This document shows, piece after piece, positions 43,117-51,817 of a stretch of DNA of 64,000 bases. Under the pieces are notes generated by a model that had not been told where the DNA came from, did no database searches, and saw only the letters and a program-made list of their open reading frames with translations. A program made the position numbers and the translations under genes. Source of the DNA: Sphingomonas sp. (GTDB lineage Bacteria > Pseudomonadota > Alphaproteobacteria > Sphingomonadales > Sphingomonadaceae); NCBI RefSeq assembly GCF_017304635.1, contig NZ_JAFKMA010000004.1:1-64000 (forward strand). The letters are read 5' to 3'. The number at the start of each line of letters is the position of its first letter. Positions within the stretch are counted from its first letter, which is position 1.

Positions 43117-45893
43117 GCGCTTGCCCCCGCCCTGCGTTTTCTGGTTTCGCCCTGCGCGGTGGTCATCTTGGTGTAAAGATCGAACAGCTTCTCCAGCCGC
43201 TCCGTATCGTTGCGAAATCTCCGCCCGATATAAATGCGCTCCAGAACCTCGTCGTTGTGCTCATGCGCCTCCCGCAGGTCAGTCGGCATGTGCTCAGGGT
43301 CGTAGAGATCGGCGATCGTTGCAGGAAAATGAGCCTCACGGGCGAGGAGAATATTTTCCGCGCATCGTGTCAGGTCGGCCTTGTTTTTGTTGGTGAGGAT
43401 CGGAACCGGAAAGGTATTCCAGCCGATCGTATTGGAGTATCGGAAGTCTGTTTTCAGCTTTCCGCAGACGGTAGCGACCCAGACCAGGTGAAGCCGCGAC
43501 GCCACGATAGACATATTCCACAATGGTGCATCGTAGAGGGCGAACAACAGATCGCTTACGATCGTCTCCCGATCGAATAGGTGGACCGGTAGGTAGGACC
43601 GTCGTTCGGACGACACTTTCGCCACGGCCAGTGTGTAGCGCTCGGCTGTGCCCGCGATCTGGACAAAACGATAGGGCTTGGAAGCGAAATCCCGCGTCGA
43701 TGCGGCTGCACTGCTGGTACGGAAATCGCGCACTCGGCCTAATAACGCTTGCAAAAAAGGGTGCTCGGCCGCGAACTCTGAATCTTTAGCCTCGATCCAC
43801 ACGCACCAGCGGGGCTTCCCCTGGATCATCTGCTCGGAGCCCAGATACGGCCGAACGAACCGAGCCAGCTCGGGATATTGGTCGAGGACCTGCCTCCGCT
43901 CATCTGCGGACAAAATGAAGTGGCCGCCGTCTCGTGGCATGTTCCCAAAGAGCATCGGAGATAGCCCTCCGATCGGGCTCCGTGCCGCCTCGACCGAAGT
44001 GTTGGAGCCTGCCGCAAGGTAGGCGTTGATGTTGCTTACCTGCCGTTCGATCACCGCACCATCATCGGCAATGGAGAACAGCCGCTTGGAGGCTGGCGCA
44101 TCCCGTGAGATGGCGACGATGGCCACAATCACACCGGCGTTGTGGCTTGCCAGATTGGCCCATTTGAACGAGGTATGGGCGAAGGAAATCTGGTGGCCCG
44201 TCTCAAAAATCAAGGGCCACAGGATCGGAACCTGTTGTCCTTGGCACACGGAATTGGTGGAGACGAATGCAGCAGAGGCATTCGATCTCAGACCGTAATC
44301 TGCCGCCTTCATGAACCAGCCGGCGACATAGTCGAGGGACTTCCATGCCGGCGTGCGGCTATCAAAAATCGCTTTCAGATCGTCCTTTTGATCGTCGTTC
44401 TGCCACTTGCTTCCGAGGTAAGGCGGGTTTCCGCAGATGTAGGTTTCGCCGCCCTCATTCTCGAAGTCTATCTGGGCTTGATCCAGCGGCGTGCTGAAGA
44501 GGTCATCGCCTACCAGGTTCACGCCCGTGCCGGTCGGCGGGCAGATGCTCAGCCAATCCAGTCGCAGGGCATTGCCTCGGAAAATCCAGTTCTGGGCGTC
44601 AAGCGGCAGTAGGTCCGCAAGTGCCAGTTTCTGGCCGCGATAGAGCACGTCACATTGGTATTCCGCGATTATGAGCGCAAGCCTCGCGATTTCCGCTGGG
44701 AAGTCGCGCAGCTCGATCCCCCGAAAGTTCGTCACGGGAATTTCGGACGGTCGATCGGCTTCGTCCCGCAGCTTGTTGATCTTCGCTTCAATGGCGCGCA
44801 TTTCCTTGTAGGCGATCACGAGGAAATTTCCGCTGCCACAGGCAGGATCGAATACCCTGATCTTCGACATGCGCTTGCGCAGGTTGAGAAGCGTCCGCGG
44901 GTTTTCACCCGCTTCTTCAAGGCGCTCGCGCAGGTCGTCGAGGAACAGCGGGTTAAGCACCTTCAGGATATTAGGAACGCTGGTGTAGTGCATCCCGAGC
45001 GCGCCGCGCTCCTCGTCGTCGGCGACGGCCTGGATCATCGAGCCGAAAATGTCGGGATTGATCTGTTTCCAGTCGAGCTTGCCGATATGGATCAAATAGG
45101 ATCGTGCGATACGGCTGAAACGCGGCACGTCCATGTTCCCCGAGAACAGTCCGCCGTTCACATAGGGAAAGGGCTCGGCCCAACGGGGCAGCGACGCCGA
45201 ACTCCTGTCTTCGCTCTTGATGTTCATAGCGCGGAAGAGCGTGCCGATCACCTCATGGGTGTTCGAGGAGTCCTTCGCGCTCATCTGATCGATGGTGTCG
45301 GTGAATAGCCCTGTCTTGCTGAAGATGTCCGTGTCTTCGGCAAAGAAGCAGAAGATCAGGCGCGCCATGAAATGATTCATGTCGGGGCGGCGCTCGGCCG
45401 TACCCCAATCGGGATTGTCCCTCAGAAGCTCTACATAGAGGCGATTGAGGCGGCTAGTCGCCCTGATGTCGAACGAGTTATCGCGGATTTGCTTGACGGT
45501 CGAAATTCCCGCCAACGGCAGGAAGAAGCCGAAATGGTCAGGAAACTCGCCATAGGCGGATGCAACAGTCTCGCCACTCTCGAGGTCTTCCGCCTCGAAC
45601 GTGTCTCCATCGGTCGCGAGCACAAACCGCGCCTTGGCCCGCAAGGTGGCGGAACTCGCCTTGAGCGTGGAAAGGGTATGTGTGACCTCACCCGCAGCGC
45701 AGGTGACGATATGGATGTTGTTGGTTTGAAGGACGCCGCCGAGGTCGGATTTATTCGAAACGCCGCTTCGCAGGCGCTTGATGGTAGTTTCCTTGTTGCC
45801 GAAGGCTTGCAGGAACGCGAACGGAAACTCGGCGGGGTCGAACGGACGTTCGGCCAGTGCGCTGACAGCTTCCTCGATCTCGACCGCGTTCAT
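43113..45893 (-). CDS. N6-adenine DNA methyltransferase (MmeI-like modification subunit)
   Basis: The 926-residue protein has SAM motif I 'VFDPACGSGNFLVIAYKEM' (residues 347-365) and catalytic 'YICGNPPYLGSKW' (NPPY 489-492), then a large target-recognition region. Its N-terminus and helical spacer resemble MmeI-type fusion enzymes. I see no PD-(D/E)xK nuclease motif, so cleavage is likely delegated to the PLD and GIY-YIG proteins. It starts in ATGA overlap with the RHH gene and is probably both the modification and the specificity subunit. Confidence 0.88.
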   Translation of the reverse strand: MNAVEIEEAVSALAERPFDPAEFPFAFLQAFGNKETTIKRLRSGVSNKSDLGGVLQTNNIHIVTCAAGEVTHTLSTLKASSATLRAKARFVLATDGDTFEAEDLESGETVASAYGEFPDHFGFFLPLAGISTVKQIRDNSFDIRATSRLNRLYVELLRDNPDWGTAERRPDMNHFMARLIFCFFAEDTDIFSKTGLFTDTIDQMSAKDSSNTHEVIGTLFRAMNIKSEDRSSASLPRWAEPFPYVNGGLFSGNMDVPRFSRIARSYLIHIGKLDWKQINPDIFGSMIQAVADDEERGALGMHYTSVPNILKVLNPLFLDDLRERLEEAGENPRTLLNLRKRMSKIRVFDPACGSGNFLVIAYKEMRAIEAKINKLRDEADRPSEIPVTNFRGIELRDFPAEIARLALIIAEYQCDVLYRGQKLALADLLPLDAQNWIFRGNALRLDWLSICPPTGTGVNLVGDDLFSTPLDQAQIDFENEGGETYICGNPPYLGSKWQNDDQKDDLKAIFDSRTPAWKSLDYVAGWFMKAADYGLRSNASAAFVSTNSVCQGQQVPILWPLIFETGHQISFAHTSFKWANLASHNAGVIVAIVAISRDAPASKRLFSIADDGAVIERQVSNINAYLAAGSNTSVEAARSPIGGLSPMLFGNMPRDGGHFILSADERRQVLDQYPELARFVRPYLGSEQMIQGKPRWCVWIEAKDSEFAAEHPFLQALLGRVRDFRTSSAAASTRDFASKPYRFVQIAGTAERYTLAVAKVSSERRSYLPVHLFDRETIVSDLLFALYDAPLWNMSIVASRLHLVWVATVCGKLKTDFRYSNTIGWNTFPVPILTNKNKADLTRCAENILLAREAHFPATIADLYDPEHMPTDLREAHEHNDEVLERIYIGRRFRNDTERLEKLFDLYTKMTTAQGETRKRRAGASA

Positions 45894-46066
45894 TTCCTTT
45901 CAAGCCCGCCACTTGCCGCACCCGCATCACTACCGTGGGCGCTGATATAGCCCTTCATGAATTCGCGAATGACTTGCGCGGCGGGTCGGTCCTGATCGCG
46001 GCAGACTGCAAGGAATTTCTCCCTTAGATCGCGTTCGATGCGGATGCGAAGCCCCGTGTCCTTCAT
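45890..46066 (-). CDS. Ribbon-helix-helix regulator at the head of the restriction-like operon
   Basis: The ATG at 46066 opens a 58-residue protein. It has an RHH motif, 'TGLRIRIERDLREKFLAVCRDQDRPAAQVIREFMKGYI' (residues 4-41), and a Gly/Ser-rich tail. Its start codon lies inside a 39-bp palindrome (46065-46103), the expected kind of operator for an RHH dimer-of-dimers. Its place before the methyltransferase resembles the controller (C) proteins of restriction systems. Longer upstream in-frame starts would read through the operator and are not preferred. Confidence 0.75.
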   Translation of the reverse strand: MKDTGLRIRIERDLREKFLAVCRDQDRPAAQVIREFMKGYISAHGSDAGAASGGLERK

Positions 46067-46103
46067 GGCGCCACGTGTACCCGATGGATACACATGGCGC
46101 CAT
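46065..46103. promoter_or_regulatory. 39-bp palindromic operator at the RHH gene start
   Basis: ATGGCGCCA (46065-46073) is mirrored by TGGCGCCAT (46095-46103), and GTGTA (46075-46079) by TACAC (46089-46093), all centred on 46084. Only three pairs (46074/46094, 46080/46088 and 46083/46085) break the symmetry. The left arm covers the first two bases of the RHH start codon. Two half-site pairs fit binding of two RHH dimers and autorepression; this is inference. Confidence 0.7.
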
Positions 46104-46241
46104 CGCTTTCCAGCGTGGGGGTGGCAACTTGTTGCTCGCTCACGCGCAACACACTGAAGTTTAAGGCGTCCACGCCTCATCCGCCGCGGTCACGCGTCAC
46201 CTACCAGAACAGCGAGATGTCAGGTTATCGATCAGTCTATA

Positions 46242-46282
46242 TTGACAATGTCAGAAGGTCGTTTCATTTAAGGTGCGGGGAG
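46242..46282 (+). promoter_or_regulatory. Promoter and ribosome site for the QueC-like operon
   Basis: TTGACA (46242-46247), a 17-base spacer and CATTTA (46265-46270) form a promoter with a perfect -35 and a weak -10. GGGGAG (46277-46282) is nine bases before the ATG at 46292. An ATGTCAG direct repeat (46217-46223 and 46248-46254) flanks the -35 and may be a regulator site. Confidence 0.5.
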
Positions 46283-46291
46283 CACGATTCG

Positions 46292-46861
46292 ATGAGCGAT
46301 GGCCCGTACAAATCTCTTCCGATGAAGCCTCGTTGGCGGCATGCAGCAAAGTGCGCTTACAAGGAGGCGTTCTCTCAAGACGAGATCGTCGAAAGCGTGA
46401 CGCGCGCGTCACACGCCGACTGGCGCGCCGAAGTCCGGCAGGCACTTGTTGGGTCAGTCACCTCCGTTGTTGCTCCTTTGGGGCAGCAGGCCCTCTTCGC
46501 GGACCAGGTTCTGGCAGATCTCGGTGCGCTCCGGCGCGGCTGCGCCTCGCCGCTGGAGGCGTCGTTCGTTCGCAACGCGATCGATGCCGTAGTAACCGGA
46601 CGCACTGGCGCCGATGCCGTCCAGTTCGCCGCCGAGGAAGCACTCTCCGACCGCCTGCTCTGCAATTACCGTCAGGTCGAAGAGCATGTCCGCCGTGACG
46701 ACAGCATCCGCAACGCGGAGTTTGTGCGGAACCGCTTCGAGGCGGCGCACGGCCAAATCGATCTGTCTGGTCTTGCGCGTGCCGCACTGCGGACGGGCGA
46801 GCCGCTGACGCGCCGCACCCGCGCCCAATTCACCGATCTCGACGCTGGAGTTCCGCTATGA
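46292..46861 (+). CDS. Unknown protein, first gene of the QueC-like operon
   Basis: The 189-residue cytoplasmic protein ('MSDGPYKSLPMKPRWRHAAKCAYKEAFSQDEIVESV...') looks all-helical. It has no membrane segment, no nucleotide-binding loop and no cysteine cluster. The start is chosen because a promoter and GGGGAG precede it. Its stop overlaps the start of the QueC-like gene (ATGA), so the two products are probably made in fixed proportion and may form a complex. I do not recognise the family and assign no function. Confidence 0.75.
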   Translation: MSDGPYKSLPMKPRWRHAAKCAYKEAFSQDEIVESVTRASHADWRAEVRQALVGSVTSVVAPLGQQALFADQVLADLGALRRGCASPLEASFVRNAIDAVVTGRTGADAVQFAAEEALSDRLLCNYRQVEEHVRRDDSIRNAEFVRNRFEAAHGQIDLSGLARAALRTGEPLTRRTRAQFTDLDAGVPL

Positions 46862-48249
46862 CCGCCCGCACCTATCATGCCTCACGCGAGACCGCGTTCG
46901 TGGTCGATGCGGTTGAGCTTGACGCGGCCGTTCGCGACGGCGCGATCGCCGCCAACCTCGGGTCCGCGATCAATCTCTCAATCGCTGGGCTGGAGAGCTA
47001 TTTCTATACCGGCTGGCGTCCAGAACTTGTCGACCTCCTCGTCATCGCGGCCGCTGTCGAATATTGCGATCTTAGCGTCAAACGCCCGGCGTGGGGCTGG
47101 GCGCGGTCCTTCGACCTACGTGTTGGCGTCCATTCGCTCGATCGTTGGGAGGATTCCGCAGTCCACAATGCACTCGAGGATGCTCTTTCGTTCCTAACGG
47201 GCGATCAGTGGATCGTCAGCTTCGTGCAACGCATGCGCGACATTGAGCGCGTGGGACAGGGCTCCCTCGGCTTCGACGTTCGCGACCGCGTGATCATGCC
47301 GTATAGCGACGGTGTGGACTCCCGCGCTGTTTCGGCGCTCGTCGATGAGGCCGAAAAGGGCGGGCTCGTGCGCGTCCGCCTTGGCACCAAGGGCGGCGAC
47401 ACTCACTCAAAGGATCCCCGCGAACGCCGCTTCATGTCGGTGCCCTATCAGGTGCGGTTCGATGTCGGCCAAAGGGTCGAATCGTCGGCGCGGTCGCGGG
47501 GTTTCAAGTTCGCAGTGATTACAGGCATCGCTGCGGCGCTCGCCAATGTAGAGCGGATCGTAGTGACCGAGAGCGGTCAGGGCGCCCTTGGTCCGATCCT
47601 CGTCACCTTGGGGCAAAGCCACCCTGACTATCGGGTCCATCCCGCCTTTACCCGTCGGATCGAAGCGCTGTTCGCAGCCTTGACCGGCAAGGCGCCGCAC
47701 TACGAGTATCCCCGCATCTGGTCGACCAAGGGCGAGACCGTCACAGCGGCGCAGAACCTCGCGCAGCCGCCCAACTGGGCGAACACCCGCTCGTGCTGGC
47801 AGGGTGCTCGGCAGGTAAGCTTTGAGCACAAGCGCCGGCAATGCGGTATCTGCGCTGCCTGCATGTTGCGCCGCCTCAGCATGCATGCGGCCGGCGTTGA
47901 GGAGCCTGCCGCCAACTACATCTGGGAGGACCTGTCCGCCCCCGAGATCGAGAAAGGCGCGGTCGCGGGCTTCACGCTGATGACCCCGTCGCTCCGCGAA
48001 CATGCCATCGCCGGCGTACTCCACCTCGACCATCTGGCCTCGCTCTCCGGTTCTGCTATCCATAGTCGCGCGGTTGCCCGCGTCGCCCGTGAAACCGCCG
48101 ATGCTCTCAGGATGTCGTCGTCCGAGGCGGAGGCGAACCTCTTGGCGTTGCTTGCGCGTCATCGCGCCGAATGGCTCGCGTTCCAAGAGAGTCTCGGGCC
48201 GAATTCCTTCGTCGCCAAGCTCGCGCAGGTCTCGCCGTGGCAGCGGTGA
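46858..48249 (+). CDS. QueC/QatC-like PP-loop ATPase-family protein
   Basis: The 463-residue protein is twice the size of QueC. After a ~140-residue N-terminal extension it has a PP-loop, 'VIMPYSDGVDSRAVSAL' (residues 146-162, SDGVDS in place of SGGxDS). It also has a complete QueC-type zinc site, C313 and 'CGICAAC' (C329, C332, C335). In QueC this fold makes 7-cyano-7-deazaguanine; in defence systems such as Qat and some CBASS operons, relatives act in immunity. The substrate here is unknown. Coupled by overlaps to the genes on both sides. Confidence 0.82.
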   Translation: MTARTYHASRETAFVVDAVELDAAVRDGAIAANLGSAINLSIAGLESYFYTGWRPELVDLLVIAAAVEYCDLSVKRPAWGWARSFDLRVGVHSLDRWEDSAVHNALEDALSFLTGDQWIVSFVQRMRDIERVGQGSLGFDVRDRVIMPYSDGVDSRAVSALVDEAEKGGLVRVRLGTKGGDTHSKDPRERRFMSVPYQVRFDVGQRVESSARSRGFKFAVITGIAAALANVERIVVTESGQGALGPILVTLGQSHPDYRVHPAFTRRIEALFAALTGKAPHYEYPRIWSTKGETVTAAQNLAQPPNWANTRSCWQGARQVSFEHKRRQCGICAACMLRRLSMHAAGVEEPAANYIWEDLSAPEIEKGAVAGFTLMTPSLREHAIAGVLHLDHLASLSGSAIHSRAVARVARETADALRMSSSEAEANLLALLARHRAEWLAFQESLGPNSFVAKLAQVSPWQR

Positions 48250-49418
48250 CAGGCAGCCTGACCTCGGAAGCGCTTGGAGAGCTGCTACGCGACGCCAGGG
48301 AGAATGCGAAGCTGACCCAGGCCGCGGCGGCCCAGGCGCTGAATGTCGCGCGCACCACGCTAGTCGCCATCGAGCAAGGGCAGCGCCGCGCGCGCCTCGA
48401 AGAACTTCAGAAGCTCGCTGCCCTGTATCGCGTGTCACTCAACGTGCTGCTGCGCCAGGGCAGTGCGAAGGTCGATTTGCGCCCCCGCTTCCGGCGGGCC
48501 GGTGAAGGCGATGCAGAAGTCGAAGAGGCCGTCGCTTTGCTTAACAGCCTCGTCCAGGCGGAGCTGGAACTGGAAAACCTGCTCGGTATCAAGCGCGCGC
48601 GCAACGACCCGCCGGAGCGCCCCCTGCTGCCCGGCAACGTCTTGCTCCAAGCCGAGCAGGACGCGAGCGAACTGCGCCAGTGGCTAGGGCTTGGCATGGC
48701 ACCGGTCCACGATATGGTCAGCCTGCTGGAAGTCCAACTGGGCGCGCGCGTCTTCGTCCGGCAGTTGCCGGCCCGGATTTCGGGACTCTATGCGTTCGAC
48801 GAAGTTGCCGGTGCCTGCATTCTGTTGAACGCGTTGCATCCTCGCGACCGGCGCACGCAGACCGGGGCCCATGAGACCGGCCACTTCATTTCCACCCGCC
48901 GCGCACCGGATGCGCTTTATGCGGATTCGCCTGAAGCTTCGCGGGAAGAGCGCTACGCTAACGCCTTCGCGCGCTGCTTTCTGACGCCCGCCCGAGCGGT
49001 TGCCGCCCGCTTTCAGGATGTCACCGCCGGTGCCGCGCGGCTCACTCGCCGCCATATCATTATTCTTGCACACGCCTTCGGTGTGTCGCGCGAAGCAATG
49101 GTGCGGAGACTCGAGGAACTCGGCCTTACTAAATCCGGCACCTGGGACTGGTTTAAGGAGCACGGCGGCATCACGGACGAGCAAGCACACGAAGTGCTCG
49201 GCGACGCGATACCGCCCGATCCAGCTAAGACCGATGCCGCTCGGCAAGTGTCGATGCGCATGAGCCTCCTTGCGAGTGAGGCGTGGCGGCGTGGTCTTCT
49301 GAGCGAGGGGCAGTTGGCGCGCCTTCTTCATATCGACCGCGTCGAAGCACGCGAGATGATCGATGAATTTGAAGCTGAAGGAGCGGTCGACGATGAGTCG
49401 CCAATCCTCCTGGCTTGA
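48246..49418 (+). CDS. XRE HTH-ImmA/IrrE zinc peptidase fusion
   Basis: The 390-residue protein starts at a GTG in GTGA overlap with the QueC-like gene. An XRE HTH fills residues ~10-65 ('LGELLRDARENAKLTQAAAAQALNVARTTLVAIEQGQ'). An ImmA/IrrE metallopeptidase with 'TGAHETGHFIS' (HETGH 209-213) and downstream 'RYANAFARCFLTP' follows. ImmA-type enzymes cleave repressors or antitoxins on a signal. It may regulate this operon or release the PIN protein encoded next. Confidence 0.85.
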   Translation: MTGSLTSEALGELLRDARENAKLTQAAAAQALNVARTTLVAIEQGQRRARLEELQKLAALYRVSLNVLLRQGSAKVDLRPRFRRAGEGDAEVEEAVALLNSLVQAELELENLLGIKRARNDPPERPLLPGNVLLQAEQDASELRQWLGLGMAPVHDMVSLLEVQLGARVFVRQLPARISGLYAFDEVAGACILLNALHPRDRRTQTGAHETGHFISTRRAPDALYADSPEASREERYANAFARCFLTPARAVAARFQDVTAGAARLTRRHIIILAHAFGVSREAMVRRLEELGLTKSGTWDWFKEHGGITDEQAHEVLGDAIPPDPAKTDAARQVSMRMSLLASEAWRRGLLSEGQLARLLHIDRVEAREMIDEFEAEGAVDDESPILLA

Positions 49419-50025
49419 GCGGGCGGCATCGCTCGTCGGCGATGCCAGCGTCTGGATCAACCTCGTCGCGACAGGCTGCGCCGAGGACATTCTCCGATCG
49501 TCGCCGGCGGAACTCGTCATCACGACGACTGCGCTCGGCGAGCTTGAGAATGGGCGCGCGAAAGGTCGGCAAACTGCCGCCGAGGTTGCAAGGCTGATCG
49601 AGGTAGGTTTGATCCGCGAGGTTTCGCTCAGTTCTACCGACGAAGCTGTGTTTCTGGACCTCGTCGCTGGTCCGACGAGCCTCACACTTGATGATGGCGA
49701 GGCGGCAACAATCGCATATGCGCTCGGTTCGGGAGCGGGCGCGCTGATCGATGAGCGTAAAGCCACCGACTTGTGCGCCGACCGCTATCCCGCGCTTATC
49801 GTCATGAGCACGACGGATCTGCTTCTTGCCGATCCGATCGTGTCGTCCTTTCAGGCCGATGGTCTCAGCAAATGTTTGTTCCTGGCGCTGACGGTCGCAC
49901 GTATGCGTGTCCCCGAGCGCCATCTTGCTGGCGTCTGTGAACTCCTAGGACCGGATCGTTGCCGAGAGTGCCGCAGCCTGCCCGGGGCATGGCGGCAATC
50001 GGCGGCTTCGCGCTTGACCGGCTAA
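49393..50025 (+). CDS. PIN-domain ribonuclease-like protein
   Basis: The 210-residue protein overlaps the ImmA/IrrE gene by 26 bases. The PIN acidic residues are in place: D17 in 'LVGDASVWINL', E50/E52 in 'TTALGELENG', D100/D101 in 'LTLDDGEAATIAYAL' and D120 in 'GALIDERKA'. The last ~60 residues, with 'GPDRCRECRSLPG', form an extension not present in minimal VapC toxins. ImmA-PIN neighbours are a known toxin-antitoxin-like pairing, so this is the likely effector of the four-gene operon. Confidence 0.78.
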   Translation: MSRQSSWLERAASLVGDASVWINLVATGCAEDILRSSPAELVITTTALGELENGRAKGRQTAAEVARLIEVGLIREVSLSSTDEAVFLDLVAGPTSLTLDDGEAATIAYALGSGAGALIDERKATDLCADRYPALIVMSTTDLLLADPIVSSFQADGLSKCLFLALTVARMRVPERHLAGVCELLGPDRCRECRSLPGAWRQSAASRLTG

Positions 50026-50083
50026 GAACCATTAGAGAACAAAATCTGCTAGCGAAGGCTTGTGGATCGGTTAGGCAGGTCGA

Positions 50084-51817
50084 ATGGAGAGCATAACGAG
50101 CCCGAGCGAGCTATCGAGCGATGATTTTGCGCGGCGCTTCGCGCTGCGCCCCGGCCAATTAATGTGGCTCCTTGGCGCGGGTGCGTCGGTTTCAGCCGGC
50201 ATCCCCAGCGCTTGGGATATGATCTGGCAATTCAAGCAAACGTTGTTCGTTGCCCAACGCAAGGCGTCGCCGCAGAGTGTCGCCGATCTCGGAAATCCTG
50301 CGATCCGCGCGCTGCTAGACTCGCACATTGCGAGTTCCGAGCGACTACCGTCGCCGGGCTCGCCGGATGAATACGCGGCGCTCTTCGAAGCAACCTACCC
50401 GGTAGAGCGCGATCGCACGACTTTTATTCAAGGCATGATTAGCGGCGCGAAGCTGGCCTATGGCCATCTTGCCCTCGCCTCGCTTCTAAAAGCGGGCCAC
50501 ACTCAGCTCGTCTGGACGACCAATTTCGACCACTTGATCGAAGATGCCTGCGCGAGAACGTATGGCACAACTGGCACGTTGAGCGTCGTTGCACTCGACG
50601 CTCCGGAACTGGCGGGGCAATTGATCGGCGCGCAAAAATGGCCGATCGCAGTGAAGCTGCACGGCGATTTCCGCTCGCGTCGGCTTAAGAACACGACCGA
50701 TGAGCTGCGTCAGCAGGACGCCGCGCTTCGTCAGCAGCTCGTGGATACCTGCCGACGATCCGGCCTCGTAGCCGCCGGCTACAGCGGACGCGACGATTCA
50801 GTGATGGACGCGCTTGAAACGGCGCTCGATCAGCCGGGCGGTTATCCTGGCGGACTGTTCTGGCTGCATCGCGGCAGCGATCCACCGCTCGGACGGGTCA
50901 TCCGACTTCTCCAGCGCGCCAGCGACGCGGGCGTTGAGTGCGGGCTGGTGCGGATTGAGAGCTTCGATGAGATATTGCGTGATCTCGTGCGGCTGCTGCC
51001 CGCGCTCGACACATCCGCTCTCAACGCACTGGCAACAGGACGGTCGCGCGTGTCGGGCGCTCCCGAGCCCTCCGGCCAGCGGGGCTGGCCCCTCATTCGG
51101 CTCAACGGGCTTGCCGTCACCATCCCGGCCAATTGCCGCAAGCTGGTATGCACGATCGAGGGTGTCGCAGCGGCGCGCTCCGCTGTCGCCGAGGCGAACG
51201 CACGCCTGATCGTGACGCGCACGCAAGCGGGCGTGCTCGGTTTCGGCAGCGATGCCGAGTTCCGTCGAGTGTTCGACCCGTTCGGAATCACTGCGTTCGA
51301 TCTGGCCACCTTCGAGAAGCGGCGCCTGCGCTATGAGTCCGGCGAACGTGGCCTGCTACGCGACGCCTTGGTAGAGGCGCTGTGTGCCGCCAAGAATGTT
51401 CGTGCGATCCGCCGCCGCAGCGCTGATTTGCTCGTGCCAGTAGATGCCGCCGACAGCGCATGGGATGGGCTTCGCGCGATAACTCGTCAGACGACTGGCA
51501 CCATGCCCAAACACCCGGACCTGAAATGGCACGAGGGGGTCGGGGTCCGGCTTGACTGGGCGGACGACGGTCTTTGGCTGCTGCTTGATCCAAAGATCGT
51601 GTTTGAGGGTGTCACGGACGCGACCAAAGCGATCACCGCCGATTTCGCGCGCGAACGGACGGTGAAACGCTATAATCGTGACCTCGATCGGCTTATCGAT
51701 TTTTGGGCAAAGCACCTTGCCGGCGAAGCGCTTCCGGCGCTGTCGATTGGCGACGGGATCGATGCTCGCTTCGCAGTCGGGAAAAACACGGCCTTCTCTA
51801 AGCTGGTACAGCCATGA
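50084..51817 (+). CDS. SIR2-APAZ effector of a short-Argonaute (SPARSA) system
   Basis: The 577-residue protein has an N-terminal SIR2 domain: 'WLLGAGASVSAGIPSAWDM' (residues 28-46), 'LVWTTNFDHLIEDA' (N147) and 'AVKLHGDFRSRRL' (H193). An APAZ region (~residues 300-577) replaces the Argonaute N-terminal half. In characterised SPARSA systems this subunit depletes NAD+ when the Argonaute partner finds foreign nucleic acid, killing the infected cell. Its stop overlaps the Argonaute start (ATGA). The 58-base gap before it could hold its own promoter, or it may be read through from the PIN gene. Confidence 0.88.
   Translation: MESITSPSELSSDDFARRFALRPGQLMWLLGAGASVSAGIPSAWDMIWQFKQTLFVAQRKASPQSVADLGNPAIRALLDSHIASSERLPSPGSPDEYAALFEATYPVERDRTTFIQGMISGAKLAYGHLALASLLKAGHTQLVWTTNFDHLIEDACARTYGTTGTLSVVALDAPELAGQLIGAQKWPIAVKLHGDFRSRRLKNTTDELRQQDAALRQQLVDTCRRSGLVAAGYSGRDDSVMDALETALDQPGGYPGGLFWLHRGSDPPLGRVIRLLQRASDAGVECGLVRIESFDEILRDLVRLLPALDTSALNALATGRSRVSGAPEPSGQRGWPLIRLNGLAVTIPANCRKLVCTIEGVAAARSAVAEANARLIVTRTQAGVLGFGSDAEFRRVFDPFGITAFDLATFEKRRLRYESGERGLLRDALVEALCAAKNVRAIRRRSADLLVPVDAADSAWDGLRAITRQTTGTMPKHPDLKWHEGVGVRLDWADDGLWLLLDPKIVFEGVTDATKAITADFARERTVKRYNRDLDRLIDFWAKHLAGEALPALSIGDGIDARFAVGKNTAFSKLVQP

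Noticed and set aside
38860-46066. Identification of the restriction-like operon as DISARM or BREX
   Set aside because: PLD, helicase and methyltransferase recall class 1 DISARM, but no DUF1998 protein is present. BREX would need PglZ and a BrxC-type ATPase, neither of which is seen.
48171-48245. An upstream ATG extending the XRE-ImmA/IrrE protein by 25 residues
   Set aside because: This extension overlaps the QueC-like gene by ~80 bases. The GTG at 48246 gives the same tight overlap as the other junctions and a normal XRE N-terminus.
46292-50025. Identification of the QueC-like operon as a QatABCD system
   Set aside because: Only the QueC-like component fits. There is no ATPase like QatA and no TatD nuclease, and the partners are ImmA/IrrE and PIN instead.
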